The notes under the pieces are model-generated. The model saw nothing but the letters and a program-made list of their open reading frames with translations. It was not told where the DNA came from and searched no databases. Positions 1-9,421 of a DNA stretch of 64,000 nt are shown in pieces (the stretch's first letter is position 1; each line of letters opens with the position of its first letter). This DNA is from Aerococcus kribbianus (GTDB lineage Bacteria > Bacillota > Bacilli > Lactobacillales > Aerococcaceae). A program made the position numbers and the translations under genes. The DNA lies in contig NZ_JAPRFR010000001.1 of the NCBI RefSeq assembly GCF_026805545.1, positions 868,001 through 932,000 on the forward strand, given 5' to 3'.

Positions 1-79
1 CCATACCTTGATAAGTTAAGTCACTAATTTCGACATCAATTTTTTGATTTTTTGCAACTGGTAAGTCTCGTTTGGCCAT
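1..79 (-). CDS. 23S rRNA (uracil-5-)-methyltransferase RlmD-like, N-terminal fragment (cut by window edge)
   Basis: Reading the minus strand from the ATG at 79 gives 26 codons beginning MAKRDLPVAKNQKIDVEI and continuing into SDLTYQGM. This matches the start of the TRAM domain of RlmD/RumA-type methyltransferases, which methylate uracil in 23S rRNA. A good ribosome binding site (GAGGGG, 7 nt spacing) precedes the ATG. The rest of the gene lies beyond the left edge, so the family call rests only on the TRAM start; another TRAM-containing RNA methyltransferase is possible. Confidence 0.6.
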   Translation of the reverse strand, partial: MAKRDLPVAKNQKIDVEISDLTYQGM

Positions 80-177
80 AGTGCCACCCCTCATTTCATA
101 GTCCTTTTCATTGTAGCATAATCTAATAAGGTCAAACAGCTTCTAACTATTCCTGCTGAGTTTATTTATATTAATCA

Positions 178-206
178 TTGCCAAATATTTCCAGATGCCG
201 TATGAT
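178..206 (+). promoter_or_regulatory. Promoter of the DUF1846 gene
   Basis: A -35 box TTGCCA (178-183) and a -10 box TATGAT (201-206) are separated by exactly 17 nt, about 50 nt before the start codon at 254. This is a good sigma-A type promoter by sequence alone. Confidence 0.6.
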
Positions 207-253
207 AATAAGATGTAATTGTTGCAGTAAAGTACAAAGGATTGAGGGATGTC

Positions 254-1741
254 ATGATGAAAAAAACTGCTTTTGATTCAGCGAAATATTTACAACTTCA
301 AAAAGATCATATCCTCGAACGTATTGACCAATTCGAAGGAAAACTTTATATGGAATTTGGGGGCAAGATGCTAGAAGACTACCATGCTGCCCGTGTCTTA
401 CCTGGCTATGAACCCGACAACAAAATTAAATTATTAAAAGAGCTCAAGGACCAAGTGGAAATCGTCATCGCTATTAACGCTGACCAGATTGAACATTCCA
501 AAGTACGTGGTGACTTGGGCATTTCTTATGATCAGGAAGTTTTACGTTTAATTGATACTTTCAATGAGTTGAATATTTTTGTGGGATCAGTTGTCATCAC
601 CCAGTATAACAACCAAGCAGCTGCGGATGCCTTTAGAAAGCAATTAACCAGTTACAATATTCCTTCTTACCTGCACTATCCAATTGATGGTTATCCTACT
701 GCCATTGACCACATTGTTTCTGAAGCTGGTTTAGGGCGTAACGATTATATTCAAACTAGCCATGATCTTATCGTTGTAACTGCACCTGGTCCAGGAGCTG
801 GGAAATTAGCCACATGTATTTCCCAACTCTATCATGACCAACTTCATGGCATTAAATCCGGCTACGCTAAATTCGAAACCTTCCCAGTATGGAACTTGCC
901 CTTACACCATCCTGTTAACTTAGCTTATGAAGCCGCTACTGCTGACTTAGATGATGTTAACATGATTGACCCTTATCATTTAGATGCTTATGGCAAAAAG
1001 GCCGTAAACTATAATCGTGACATCGAAGTCTTCCCAGTCTTGAACCGAACCTTTGAACGAATTATGGACAAGTCCCCTTATGCTTCGCCAACCGATATGG
1101 GGGTCAACATGGTTGGCTATTCTATCATCGACGAAGACGCCGCCATTGCTGCTTCCAAGGAAGAAATCATCCGTCGTTACTACCAAACCGTGGTTGATTA
1201 TAAACGCGAACGTGTAGCAAAATCTGCCATCCAAAAAATTGAGCTTTTGATGAATGATACGAATATTTCGCCTGAAGATCGCACCGTCACCCTAGCCGCA
1301 CGGAAAAAGGCCGAAAGTACTGGTAATCCTGCGCTCGCAATGGAATTACCAAATGGCGAAATTGTGACAGGTAAGACCTCCGATTTATTTGGCCCCACTG
1401 CAGCAGTCATTATTAACGGTATAAAAAAACTTGCCGGTATTGCCAAAGACACTCATTTAATTGAGCCAGAATATGTCAAACCTATCCAAGGGTTAAAAAT
1501 CAACCACCTAGGAAGTCACAATCCTCGCTTACATTCTAGCGAAATCTTAATCGCTCTAGCCATTACAGCCAAATCTAAAGAAGTTGCTGACTTAGCAATG
1601 AATCAACTCGGTAACCTACAAGGCAGCGAAGCCCACTCTACCGTTACCCTACCTGAAGAAGATCAAAACGTCCTAAGAAAACTCGGCATCAACGTGACCT
1701 TCGACCCCGTTTATCAGCACGACAAATTCTATCGGAAATAA
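254..1741 (+). CDS. DUF1846 domain-containing protein
   Basis: The 495-residue product matches the DUF1846 family (start [20 protein letters not shown], later KLYMEFGGK and [20 protein letters not shown]). Members are widespread in Firmicutes and have a P-loop-like GPGAGK segment, but their reaction is not established to my knowledge. A longer reading from a TTG at 242 is possible, but the GAGGG ribosome binding site (244-248) would then overlap the start, so the ATG at 254 (or 257) is preferred. It stands alone on the plus strand with its own promoter and a shared terminator. The family call is secure and the function is unknown. Confidence 0.9.
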   Translation: MMKKTAFDSAKYLQLQKDHILERIDQFEGKLYMEFGGKMLEDYHAARVLPGYEPDNKIKLLKELKDQVEIVIAINADQIEHSKVRGDLGISYDQEVLRLIDTFNELNIFVGSVVITQYNNQAAADAFRKQLTSYNIPSYLHYPIDGYPTAIDHIVSEAGLGRNDYIQTSHDLIVVTAPGPGAGKLATCISQLYHDQLHGIKSGYAKFETFPVWNLPLHHPVNLAYEAATADLDDVNMIDPYHLDAYGKKAVNYNRDIEVFPVLNRTFERIMDKSPYASPTDMGVNMVGYSIIDEDAAIAASKEEIIRRYYQTVVDYKRERVAKSAIQKIELLMNDTNISPEDRTVTLAARKKAESTGNPALAMELPNGEIVTGKTSDLFGPTAAVIINGIKKLAGIAKDTHLIEPEYVKPIQGLKINHLGSHNPRLHSSEILIALAITAKSKEVADLAMNQLGNLQGSEAHSTVTLPEEDQNVLRKLGINVTFDPVYQHDKFYRK

Positions 1742-1797
1742 AAAGGGGGCGACGAAAGTCATCAAGACCAAAAGCTTTGGACCAAAAGCTCACCCTC
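1742..1797 (+). repeat. Truncated copy of the 3'-UTR repeat family
   Basis: Directly after the stop codon the sequence AAAGGGGGCGACGAAAGTC resembles the conserved 5' end of the repeat units near luxS (consensus AAGGGTGNGATGAAA). It continues into TTGGACCAAAAG, a segment also found in those units. An 11-nt direct repeat GACCAAAAGCT occurs at 1766-1776 and 1780-1790. The 3' half of the unit is missing. Confidence 0.5.
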
Positions 1798-1807
1798 TCT
1801 ACATAAA

Positions 1808-1843
1808 TAAAAAGACCGATCCTTCATTAGGATCGGTCTTTTC
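1808..1843. terminator. Bidirectional intrinsic terminator
   Basis: Inverted repeat AAAGACCGATCC / GGATCGGTCTTT with a 7-nt loop, A-rich on the left and T-rich on the right. It can end both the DUF1846 transcript and the convergent ABC permease transcript. Confidence 0.85.
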
Positions 1844-1865
1844 ATATCCACTGTAACTTATGCAA

Positions 1866-4800
1866 CTATTCAGATGATTGCAGGGCCTCGAGCATATCAA
1901 CACGGCGTAAACGTCGATTAACAATTACACCTAAAACAGCTACGATACCCACAATTGCAATAATCGGTATCAAGTAAACTTCTGGAGTGGCAGTCGGATT
2001 AAACATAATATTGTCTGTCCCGATTACCCGCAAGAGCACTTGGTGGAGGAGATTTCCTGCCAACAAGCCCACTATAATCCCAACAAATGATAAGATAATC
2101 GTCTCCCGGTAGATATACATGGTGACTTCTTTATTATGAAATCCTAATACTTTGATAGTAGATAACTCTCGCATCCGTTCAGCAACATTAATATTAGTTA
2201 AGTTATATAGAATAACGACACCCAATAAGACGGATAATATAATCAAGATAATCATAACCGATTCCAGTGATGAGGAAATTGAATCCAATAATTGGACCAT
2301 ACCCGTATTTTGAATCACTGCTGCTACTGCATCCATAGCCATAAAATCGGCCGCTACATTTTCAACCTGTGTCCGATCATGATTCTCTAAGTTTACCAAA
2401 TGGGCATTGACAGTAAAATCATTACCAGTCAACTCTTGATAATAATTAGCCGTCATAAAGGCGAAGTGACCCGCATACATTTCCGTAATACCTCTTACCT
2501 TGGCTTGGTATTCTTGATCATCCAATGTAATTGGGATACTATCACCAACTTCAGCACCATAAAGATCAGCAATTTTTTCAGAAATTACAATACCGTCATC
2601 GGATAATTCAATCGGTTCTTGACTCTTACGATCACGCAAACGAACAAACTGATGTAATTGATCAGGCTGGTCAGTGATATAAGTCACTAATTGTTGATTT
2701 TCTGTTACTCCTGGAATTTCTTGCTCAGCTGGGAAATAAGCCACATCTAGGTGCGCTTTAACCTCATCTCTGTCTAAGGCCTGGCTGAGCGCTCCTTCCT
2801 CTTGACTCTCTATGTCATCTGCTTGGGCGACGACCATATCATATTGAATAATGTCTTCAAACTGGCTATCGGTGACCCCTGAAATTGAGGACCGAATGCC
2901 CAAGCCTCCAAATAAGAGGGCCACTGAACCAGCTACCCCAAACACGGTCATCAACATTCTTTGTTTATAACGGAAAATATTACGCGCGGTGACTTTTTGA
3001 TTAAAGCGCAGCCGCTTCCAGATAAAGCTTATGCGTTCTAATAGGATTTTCTCACCAGCGACTGGTGGTTTGGCTTGAAGTAAGAAGGCCGGTTCTTCAG
3101 TTAATTCCTTGCGTGCCACATACCAAGCCGGTAGCACTGCTGATACTAAGGCAAGTGCAATGGCTAAAAGAATATAAGCAGGATAGAAATAGAGATTCGA
3201 TTCGCCAATGACAGTAGTCGCAGAAATGATATCCCCAATGATCGGTGAAACGAAATAGTTACCCAGCAAAATACCAATGACTGTACCTATCATCGATGAC
3301 ACAAAGCCATAGATAATAAACTTGGCAATAATTTGTCGGTTGGTGTAGCCTAAAGCTTTCAATAAACCAGCGTTTTGTCGTTCTTCATCCACAAAACGGG
3401 TCATCGTTGTAAAGGTCACCATGGCTGCTACTAAATAAAGGACAATAGGAAAGATATTAGCGACTGCATCAATTGATGACACGGCATTGTCATAGGTCAT
3501 ATAACCGTCTGAACCCGGTAGAGTCGTCCGTGTATAGACAGTATATTCAGGAGCCGTTAAATCAGCTAATTCTGACTGAGCTTGGTCCAAATCAGCTTCA
3601 GCTTCTGCAATTTCCGCTTCCGCATCTACACGTTTTTCGGCAAAGTCATCACTGGCTTGAGCTAATTCAGCCAGTGCTTGGTCAATTTCTGCTTGATTTT
3701 GAGCAATTTGTGCCCAAGCCAAATCAAGTGCTGTCTGTCCAGCTTGTAATTGGGCCGCCTGTTGATCAAGTTCGGCTTGGCCAGCTGATAATTGCTCTTG
3801 TGCTGCTTGATAGCTGGCTAGCTGACTTTGGTATTCTTGGCGCCCTTCTTGATAAGCTAGTAACGCATTTTGATAGTCCGCTTCTTCTTGGTCTAAACGG
3901 TCTTGGACAACTTGCAATTGGGATTGGCCTTGACTAGCTTGATTTTCCAATTGACTTAGTCTATCTTTTAAGCCTGCAATTTCTGCTTCTAAGCGAGTAA
4001 TCTGACTGGCTGATTGCTTATCTTCTGCCTGATCTTGATTGGGAGATTGATCAGTGTCAGAGGGCTGGCTTTGACTAGTGTCTTGCTTGTCGCCTTGTTC
4101 TTCTGGGGTGCTATTATCATTTTCAGATTTATCACTTAGACCTGCTTCGTCATCGCTTGCTTCTTGGGATTCTTCTTGGTCATGCTTAGCAGTGTCACTA
4201 TCCTCACTAGTGACATCTTGACTTCCAGCTCGGTTATTATCAGTCTCTAATAGAGAAACCGACCATTGTCCATTTGCCGGACTAGTTACTGGACTCACTG
4301 CTTGAGAGGGTTGCGATTTTAAATCTTCAAGTTGCGATTCTTTGTTAGCAATCTCTTGCTCTAAATGAGTCTTAGCAGTTTCTAAATCAGTAAACTCATC
4401 TTTTCGATCTGATAAACTCGCTTGACCTTGGTCAATCCCTTGCCGCCAAAGTGCTAATTGAGTTTGACTATTAGCCAAACCTCTGGCTGCTTGATCTAAT
4501 GCTTGGCCAAAAGAGCTTAATGCAGATTGCGAACTAAAAATTTCAGATTGAGCTCCTTGCAACTGAGCAAAGCCTTGGTCAAGTTGGGCTTGTTCTTGGG
4601 ATAAACTAGCGCGAGCTTGATCGATTTGTGCTTGGCCATCATCTGCTTGAGCGTGCCCATCTGCAATTGCTTGGCTGGCATCTGCTAATTCTTGTTTTGA
4701 CTCATCAATCTCAGCCTGAGCCCTATCAATTTCTTCTTGGCCGTCAGCTTGCATAGCCGCTAATCGTTTTTCTCCGTTATCAGCGATAAGATCTTCTAAG

Positions 4801-5498
4801 TCAGTTTTTATGTCTTCTTCTTTTTCCTTATAGGCATCAGAGGTATAAGTCAACCCCTCTAAATCAGCGAACTTCAAACGCGCAATGGTGTAGTATTCAG
4901 AGTCAAAGCTCTCTTCACTCACTACAGCATAACCGGTTAGTTCACCGAAACCTGCTCCGGCGTTTCCCATGGCTTGATGGTCCCAAATTTCTGAAGAATT
5001 AACAAAACCCGTTACCGTAAAACTCTCTTGGTTTAACAACTGTTCATCTTCTGATCCCTTTTGCGTGAAGTGAATGGTATCCCCAATCGCATAGTCTGAA
5101 CGCATATTATTGTCCAAAGCGATTTCGTCACTCTTGGATGGCATCTCACCTGCGACTAATTCAAATTGAGAAATATCTTCAGTTTCGGAAAAAACTCGAA
5201 CAGCATCGTTAGTATTTTCTATACTAACATCAGTAAAATAACCAAATTCCACTTGGCTATCAGCAATATTACTAAGTTCTTCTTCATCGTCTTCGCTTAA
5301 GCCTAAATCTGACATTACCGCGAAATCCAACATATTTTGCTGGTCGATAAATTCTTGGGCAGTTTTTTCTAAGTTAGGACCAGTGACTTTCAAGGCAATT
5401 AAAGCCACCGTACCTATCATCATCAGGGAGAAGATAGATAGGAAACGTCCCATTGAGGAGGTAAAGGATTGGCGAATATCTTTCCAATAGGTTTTCAT
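1866..5498 (-). CDS. FtsX-like ABC transporter permease with giant extracellular coiled coil
   Basis: The product has about 1210 residues. It has an N-terminal membrane segment (FLSIFSLMMIGTVALIAL), then a large extracellular part. This contains roughly 350 residues of Gln/Ala/Asp-rich heptads (AQAEIDESKQELADASQAIA and similar) interrupted by a Ser/Asp/Gln/Glu low-complexity stretch. Two FtsX-type membrane modules follow, each with a final helix cluster (near YLVAAMVTFTTMTR and MIILIILSVLLGVVILYNLT). Together with the ATPase just upstream it forms an ABC exporter or mechanotransmission-type complex; the substrate cannot be read from sequence. A GTG at 5510 opens the frame, but AGGAGG abuts it, so the ATG at 5498 is chosen. 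Confidence 0.85.
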   Translation of the reverse strand: MKTYWKDIRQSFTSSMGRFLSIFSLMMIGTVALIALKVTGPNLEKTAQEFIDQQNMLDFAVMSDLGLSEDDEEELSNIADSQVEFGYFTDVSIENTNDAVRVFSETEDISQFELVAGEMPSKSDEIALDNNMRSDYAIGDTIHFTQKGSEDEQLLNQESFTVTGFVNSSEIWDHQAMGNAGAGFGELTGYAVVSEESFDSEYYTIARLKFADLEGLTYTSDAYKEKEEDIKTDLEDLIADNGEKRLAAMQADGQEEIDRAQAEIDESKQELADASQAIADGHAQADDGQAQIDQARASLSQEQAQLDQGFAQLQGAQSEIFSSQSALSSFGQALDQAARGLANSQTQLALWRQGIDQGQASLSDRKDEFTDLETAKTHLEQEIANKESQLEDLKSQPSQAVSPVTSPANGQWSVSLLETDNNRAGSQDVTSEDSDTAKHDQEESQEASDDEAGLSDKSENDNSTPEEQGDKQDTSQSQPSDTDQSPNQDQAEDKQSASQITRLEAEIAGLKDRLSQLENQASQGQSQLQVVQDRLDQEEADYQNALLAYQEGRQEYQSQLASYQAAQEQLSAGQAELDQQAAQLQAGQTALDLAWAQIAQNQAEIDQALAELAQASDDFAEKRVDAEAEIAEAEADLDQAQSELADLTAPEYTVYTRTTLPGSDGYMTYDNAVSSIDAVANIFPIVLYLVAAMVTFTTMTRFVDEERQNAGLLKALGYTNRQIIAKFIIYGFVSSMIGTVIGILLGNYFVSPIIGDIISATTVIGESNLYFYPAYILLAIALALVSAVLPAWYVARKELTEEPAFLLQAKPPVAGEKILLERISFIWKRLRFNQKVTARNIFRYKQRMLMTVFGVAGSVALLFGGLGIRSSISGVTDSQFEDIIQYDMVVAQADDIESQEEGALSQALDRDEVKAHLDVAYFPAEQEIPGVTENQQLVTYITDQPDQLHQFVRLRDRKSQEPIELSDDGIVISEKIADLYGAEVGDSIPITLDDQEYQAKVRGITEMYAGHFAFMTANYYQELTGNDFTVNAHLVNLENHDRTQVENVAADFMAMDAVAAVIQNTGMVQLLDSISSSLESVMIILIILSVLLGVVILYNLTNINVAERMRELSTIKVLGFHNKEVTMYIYRETIILSFVGIIVGLLAGNLLHQVLLRVIGTDNIMFNPTATPEVYLIPIIAIVGIVAVLGVIVNRRLRRVDMLEALQSSE

Positions 5499-5513
5499 AC
5501 CGGCAAACACCTC

Positions 5514-6215
5514 CTAATATTCTAATGTAGCAATGTCTTGCGGATTGTCATTGAGTTCAATATCAGATACAGTGGCATCACGCATACGGATTACTCGGTC
5601 CGCAATCGGAGCTAGCGCCCCATTATGCGTTACAATGATCACTGTTGTCCCTTCTTGTCGGGCTTGGTCTTGGAGAATTTGTAGGACTTGTTTCCCAGTG
5701 TTATAGTCCAAAGCTCCTGTAGGTTCATCACACAGAAGTAATTTGGGTTTCTTGGCAACGGCTCTGGCAATCGAAACTCGCTGCTGCTCCCCACCTGAGA
5801 GTTGGGCAGGAAAGTTATTGACCCGGTCTCCTAAGCCAACTTCTTCTAAAATTTGTACTGGGTCCATAGCATCATCAACTAACTCTGAAGCCAATTCCAC
5901 ATTTTCCTTGGCAGTTAAATTACCTACTAAATTATAGAATTGGAAGACAAAACCAATATCATGGCGACGGTATTCCGTCCGTTCGTGAGAATTTAATGTG
6001 GCAATATCCTTACCGTCGATTAAAACTTCGCCCTCATCATTAGTGTCCATCCCACCTAAAATATTAAGCAAAGTAGACTTCCCAGCTCCTGAAGACCCGA
6101 GTATAATCACTAACTCGCCCTTTTCTACTGAAAAATTAACATCTTCATTGGCCGAAACCGTTGTTTCCCCCATTTGATAACGTTTGGAGGAGTGATTAAC
6201 TTCAATATACGACAT
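5514..6215 (-). CDS. ABC transporter ATP-binding protein (MacB/LolD-like)
   Basis: This 233-residue ATPase has Walker [10 protein letters not shown] near residue 40, Q-loop FQFYNL, signature LSGGEQQR and Walker [13 protein letters not shown]. That arrangement is typical of the MacB/LolD/FtsE class that partners FtsX-like permeases. The permease gene starts 15 nt downstream, so the two are cotranscribed. The promoter overlaps a palindrome facing the divergent tetR gene, so the pair is probably repressed by that regulator. Confidence 0.92.
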   Translation of the reverse strand: MSYIEVNHSSKRYQMGETTVSANEDVNFSVEKGELVIILGSSGAGKSTLLNILGGMDTNDEGEVLIDGKDIATLNSHERTEYRRHDIGFVFQFYNLVGNLTAKENVELASELVDDAMDPVQILEEVGLGDRVNNFPAQLSGGEQQRVSIARAVAKKPKLLLCDEPTGALDYNTGKQVLQILQDQARQEGTTVIIVTHNGALAPIADRVIRMRDATVSDIELNDNPQDIATLEY

Positions 6216-6264
6216 TCTTGTTGACCCCTTTTTTAAATAAACTTGAATCTTTCTATGGTTTTTG

Positions 6265-6305
6265 ATTATAATGTAAACACCAACTAATCAACACGTTGTT
6301 GATTA
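6265..6305 (-). promoter_or_regulatory. ABC operon promoter overlapped by palindromic TetR operator
   Basis: On the minus strand a perfect TATAAT lies at 6270-6265, with a TGTTGA -35 at 6293-6288 (17-nt spacer). A 9-3-9 perfect palindrome (half-site TAATCAACA, arms 6285-6293 and 6297-6305) covers the -35 box. This is the expected position for a repressor of the ABC genes, most likely the divergent TetR protein. Confidence 0.6.
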
Positions 6306-6353
6306 AGGCATAGTAATAGTGTAAAAGCTGTTAGACTAAATGGCAATAATCAA

Positions 6354-6374
6354 TAATCAACACTTTGTCTATTT
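6354..6374 (+). promoter_or_regulatory. Second, imperfect operator upstream of tetR
   Basis: The half-site TAATCAACAC is repeated exactly at 6354-6363, followed by a degenerate right arm (TTTGTCTATTT). It lies about 25-45 nt before the tetR start and could mediate autoregulation. Confidence 0.45.
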
Positions 6375-6398
6375 AACGATTTTTAAGGGGGAACTCGT

Positions 6399-6938
6399 AT
6401 GGTCACTAGCCGACAAACTCAGACCAAGCAAAAAATCAAAGAAGCCTTGACCCAATTACTAAAACAGGCGCCTTTTGAAGAAGTCTCTGTGACCGCTATC
6501 TGCCGGCAAGCTAAGATTAATCGCGGGACCTTCTATCTCCATTATCTGGACAAGTATGATCTTATGGATAAGTTAAAGGAAGATACCCTAGGACACATCT
6601 ATGATATTCTCACTGAAGAAACTAACCAGCTAAGTAAAGCCGTCATCCATGATATTCTCTGGGATATTTATGACGACTTCGAATTCATTTCCGTCCTTTC
6701 ACGAACACCTTATGTAAAATTTTCGGAGTCCATCCATCATTTCATTGCCTCTATCCTTCACTTGAATCCTAAAATTGAAAAACAAATCACGCTATTCTTT
6801 GGCATTCCCAAAGAGTACGCCCTAGCTGCCTACATTGCTTCACTAGAAGCAGTTATTAGCCGTTGGATTGCTAATGGCGGCAAGGAATCGCCTGACCAAA
6901 TGACTGAAATTATCTACCAAGTATCAGCATTAGAATAA
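6399..6938 (+). CDS. TetR/AcrR family transcriptional regulator
   Basis: A 179-residue protein with an N-terminal TetR helix-turn-helix: TKQKIKEALTQLL, then VSVTAICRQAKINRGTFYLHYLDKYDLM at about residues 28-55. The variable C-terminal half is the likely effector pocket. It is divergent from the ABC exporter, and the two flank a 180-nt region carrying one perfect and one imperfect copy of the same palindrome. It is therefore probably the local repressor. The ribosome binding site AAGGGGG (6385-6391) supports the ATG at 6399. Confidence 0.9.
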   Translation: MVTSRQTQTKQKIKEALTQLLKQAPFEEVSVTAICRQAKINRGTFYLHYLDKYDLMDKLKEDTLGHIYDILTEETNQLSKAVIHDILWDIYDDFEFISVLSRTPYVKFSESIHHFIASILHLNPKIEKQITLFFGIPKEYALAAYIASLEAVISRWIANGGKESPDQMTEIIYQVSALE

Positions 6939-6994
6939 AAAAAGTCACCATGACTACTTGCTTTAAGCAAGCTAAACATGGTGACTTTTATTTT
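6938..6994. terminator. Bidirectional terminator between tetR and luxS
   Basis: Outer stem AAAGTCACCATG / CATGGTGACTTT with an inner stem CTTGCTT / AAGCAAG, A-tract on the left and T-rich on the right. It lies exactly between two convergent genes. Confidence 0.85.
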
Positions 6995-7463
6995 AAGAAA
7001 ATTGCCGTTCAAAGGCATCTAAGCTGAACCCTTGCGCCAAAATCTCTTGCGCATAGGCTTGAGCTCCCCATAAGGAATGATCACGGTAGTTACCACATTG
7101 TTGCCGTTCTGTTCCTTGGACATCATCCCAAGTTGATTTCATAATATCCTCAAGGGTTTTTGTAATCGCATCAGCCGCTTCAGCAACTGTTCGTTCACCC
7201 CAACAAATCATATAGAAACCCGTCCGACAGCCCATAGGAGACACATCAATCACATTATCCATGTAGTCACGAATATAGGCAGCAATCAAATGCTCCATGG
7301 TATGTAAGGCTGAAGTGGGAATGGCAGCTTGGTTGGGTTGGACAAAGCGTAAATCGAATTTAGTGATACGATCGCCATTAGGTCCTTCTTCAGCACCAGC
7401 TATCCGAACATAAGGAGCTTTGACTGCATCATGGTCTAGGGAAAAACTTTCAACTTTTGCCAT
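6993..7463 (-). CDS. luxS: S-ribosylhomocysteine lyase LuxS
   Basis: The 156-residue protein has the LuxS metal-binding motif HTMEH (His54, His58), the catalytic Cys region SPMGCRTGFYM (Cys79) and the third metal ligand in QCGNYRDH (Cys123). The enzyme cleaves S-ribosylhomocysteine to homocysteine and DPD, the precursor of AI-2. It therefore serves both the activated methyl cycle and signalling. Ribosome binding site AAAGGAAG precedes the ATG. No convincing promoter is visible immediately upstream, where the tandem repeat array begins, so read-through from gatCAB is possible. Confidence 0.97.
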   Translation of the reverse strand: MAKVESFSLDHDAVKAPYVRIAGAEEGPNGDRITKFDLRFVQPNQAAIPTSALHTMEHLIAAYIRDYMDNVIDVSPMGCRTGFYMICWGERTVAEAADAITKTLEDIMKSTWDDVQGTERQQCGNYRDHSLWGAQAYAQEILAQGFSLDAFERQFS

Positions 7464-7497
7464 AAGGTCTTCCTTTCTTCTTACTTGGTCTTACTTA

Positions 7498-7977
7498 TTA
7501 GTCGGGCTCCAAAAGTCAGAATAGACTGCCTTTCCCAAAATCTCTTAGATGGCTTTTTGCCATCTTTCATGTTTTGGTCCAAGGCTTCTATTCTTATCGA
7601 CTTTCATCACACCCTGCTTAGTCGAGCTCGCAATCGCAGGGCCGGCGTCCATTTCTGAATAAGCCATCAAAATAGCTTTCACTATTTTTTGTCTCATTCC
7701 GATATGGTCCGTCCCTTAACGCGATTGACTCACATCCTTTTTAGTCGAGTTCTGAAAAACAGCCCCATCAGTATTTTCTGCAAATGAGTCAATATTCTAC
7801 GAATACTTCCCATTTTCAGACAAATCCTTTGAGGCTAACTGTTTTTCATCTCATCCTGTTTAGTCGGGCTCTGAAAAGCAGGACTGACATGCGTTTCCCA
7901 AAAGTCTTTGCTAGCTAGTTGCTATCTGCAGTCTTTTGGTCCAACGAGTCAGTCCTAACGCTTTTCATCGCACCCTT
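7498..7977 (-). repeat. Four tandem ~120-nt structured repeats between gatB and luxS
   Basis: On the plus strand four units start at 7498, 7618, 7741 and 7860 (spacing 120, 123, 119), each with TTAGTCGRGYTC, and end with a CATC-CA-CC motif. In gene orientation each unit runs from about AAGGGTGNGATGAAA to GAGCYCGACTAA. The interiors differ in sequence, yet each can fold into a long hairpin. Outer stems are TGAAAAGC/GCTTTTCA (unit nearest gatB), TGAAAAACAG/CTGTTTTTCA, CAATCGC/GCGATTG and AAAGTC/GACTTT (unit nearest luxS). Inner stems also differ, e.g. GGACTGAC/GTCAGTCC versus GAATGAG/CTTATTC. The first unit begins right at the gatB stop codon. No open reading frame of note and no U-tract terminator is present. 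I cannot assign it to a known RNA or repeat family. Confidence 0.8.
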
Positions 7978-9407
7978 TATCTTTTCTCTAGTTCTTGAGT
8001 CAATAATTGGTTAACGACTTGTGGGTTGGCTTGACCACGAGTAGCTTTCATAATTTGTCCGACTAGGAATCCAGTGGCTTTCTTCTTACCTGCCTTGTAG
8101 TCATCGATTGATTGTTGGTTGTTATCCAAGGTTTCAGTGATGATTGGTAGAAGTTGTTCTGGATCAGAAAGTTGCACTAGTCCTTCTGCTTCGACCACTT
8201 CTTTGGCGTCTCCACCTTTTTCAGCTAGTAGACGGAAAACTTTCTTGGCTTGTTTGCTAGAAATAGTGCCGTCGTCAATAAGGTTAATCATTTGCGCCAA
8301 GTTTTCTGGGGTCAATTCGATTGTTTCTAAGCTTTCCCCTTTATCATTTAGATAGGCAGACACTTCACCCATCAACCAGTTAGACGCTTGTTTAGGATCC
8401 GCTTCTTGGTTGACTGTTGCATCAAAGAAATCAGACATTTCTACAGATTGAGTCAATACCTTAGCATCGTATTCTGGCAAGCCGTAGTCGGAAACATAAC
8501 GGTTACGCCGTTCAGCTGGCATTTCTGGTAGGGAATCCTTGATATCCTTCAACCAGTCATCATCCACATGAAATGGTGGCAAGTCAGGTTCTGGGAAGTA
8601 GCGATAGTCTGCCGCCCCTTCCTTAACCCGCATCAATTGGGTTTTACCGGTATTTTCATCATAACGTAGGGTTGCTTGTTCAATCACGCCACCTGAATTC
8701 AAGACTTGGGCTTGGCGTTTTTCTTCGTAGGCAAGACCCTTACGAACGAAGTTAAAGGAGTTAAGGTTTTTGATTTCAGCCTTAGTTCCAAACTCTTCTT
8801 GACCATATGGGCGGATGGAAATATTGGCATCACACCGCATAGAACCTTCTTCCATCTTCACATCAGATACACCAGTAAATTGAATAATTTCTTTGATTTT
8901 TTCCAGGTAAGCATAGGCTTCTTCTGGTGAACGCATGTCTGCTTCTGACACAATTTCAACTAGGGGTGTCCCTTGGCGGTTAAGGTCTACTAGGGAATAA
9001 CCACCATCACCATGCATATTTTTTCCGGCGTCTTCTTCTAAGTGTAGACGTTCGATACCAATACGTTTAGTTTCACCATCAACTTCGATTTCTACCCATC
9101 CATTTTCTCCAATAGGCTGCCATAATTGTGTCGTTTGGTAAGCCTTAGGATTATCAGGATAGAAATAGTTTTTCCGGTCAAAATGTTGCACTGGATTAAT
9201 GTCACAGTTCAAGGCTAGAGCAGCCTTGATTGCATATTCTACCCCACCACGGTTAATTGTTGGTAGAACCCCTGGATATCCCCAGTCAATCATATTAGTG
9301 TTGGCATTGGGTTCCGCTCCAAAGTGGGCAGGTGATGGAGAGAACATCTTAGAATCGGTTTTTAATTCAACGTGGACTTCTAGTCCAATAACTGTTTCGT
9401 AATTCAT
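7977..9407 (-). CDS. gatB: Aspartyl/glutamyl-tRNA(Asn/Gln) amidotransferase subunit B
   Basis: The 476-residue product begins [15 protein letters not shown], the GatB signature, and has the C-terminal tRNA-binding YqeY-like tail ([23 protein letters not shown]). In the GatCAB complex it activates the misacylated Glu-tRNA(Gln) or Asp-tRNA(Asn) by phosphorylation and hosts amidation. It is the last gene of gatC-gatA-gatB, 14 nt after gatA. Its TAA stop overlaps the start of the tandem repeat array. Confidence 0.98.
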   Translation of the reverse strand: MNYETVIGLEVHVELKTDSKMFSPSPAHFGAEPNANTNMIDWGYPGVLPTINRGGVEYAIKAALALNCDINPVQHFDRKNYFYPDNPKAYQTTQLWQPIGENGWVEIEVDGETKRIGIERLHLEEDAGKNMHGDGGYSLVDLNRQGTPLVEIVSEADMRSPEEAYAYLEKIKEIIQFTGVSDVKMEEGSMRCDANISIRPYGQEEFGTKAEIKNLNSFNFVRKGLAYEEKRQAQVLNSGGVIEQATLRYDENTGKTQLMRVKEGAADYRYFPEPDLPPFHVDDDWLKDIKDSLPEMPAERRNRYVSDYGLPEYDAKVLTQSVEMSDFFDATVNQEADPKQASNWLMGEVSAYLNDKGESLETIELTPENLAQMINLIDDGTISSKQAKKVFRLLAEKGGDAKEVVEAEGLVQLSDPEQLLPIITETLDNNQQSIDDYKAGKKKATGFLVGQIMKATRGQANPQVVNQLLTQELEKR

Positions 9408-9421
9408 CTGTATCTCCTTCC

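Noticed and set aside
3473..3937. 154-codon plus-strand frame within the permease gene
   Set aside because: It is a shadow of the repetitive coiled-coil coding sequence on the other strand, with no separate signals.
7498..7977. CRISPR array
   Set aside because: Units are about 120 nt with only short shared ends, there are no identical 25-40 nt repeats with spacers, and no cas genes are nearby.
7464..7977. SAM-type riboswitch before luxS
   Set aside because: No known S-box, SMK or SAH riboswitch core is recognisable, and the structure is repeated four times with changing sequence.
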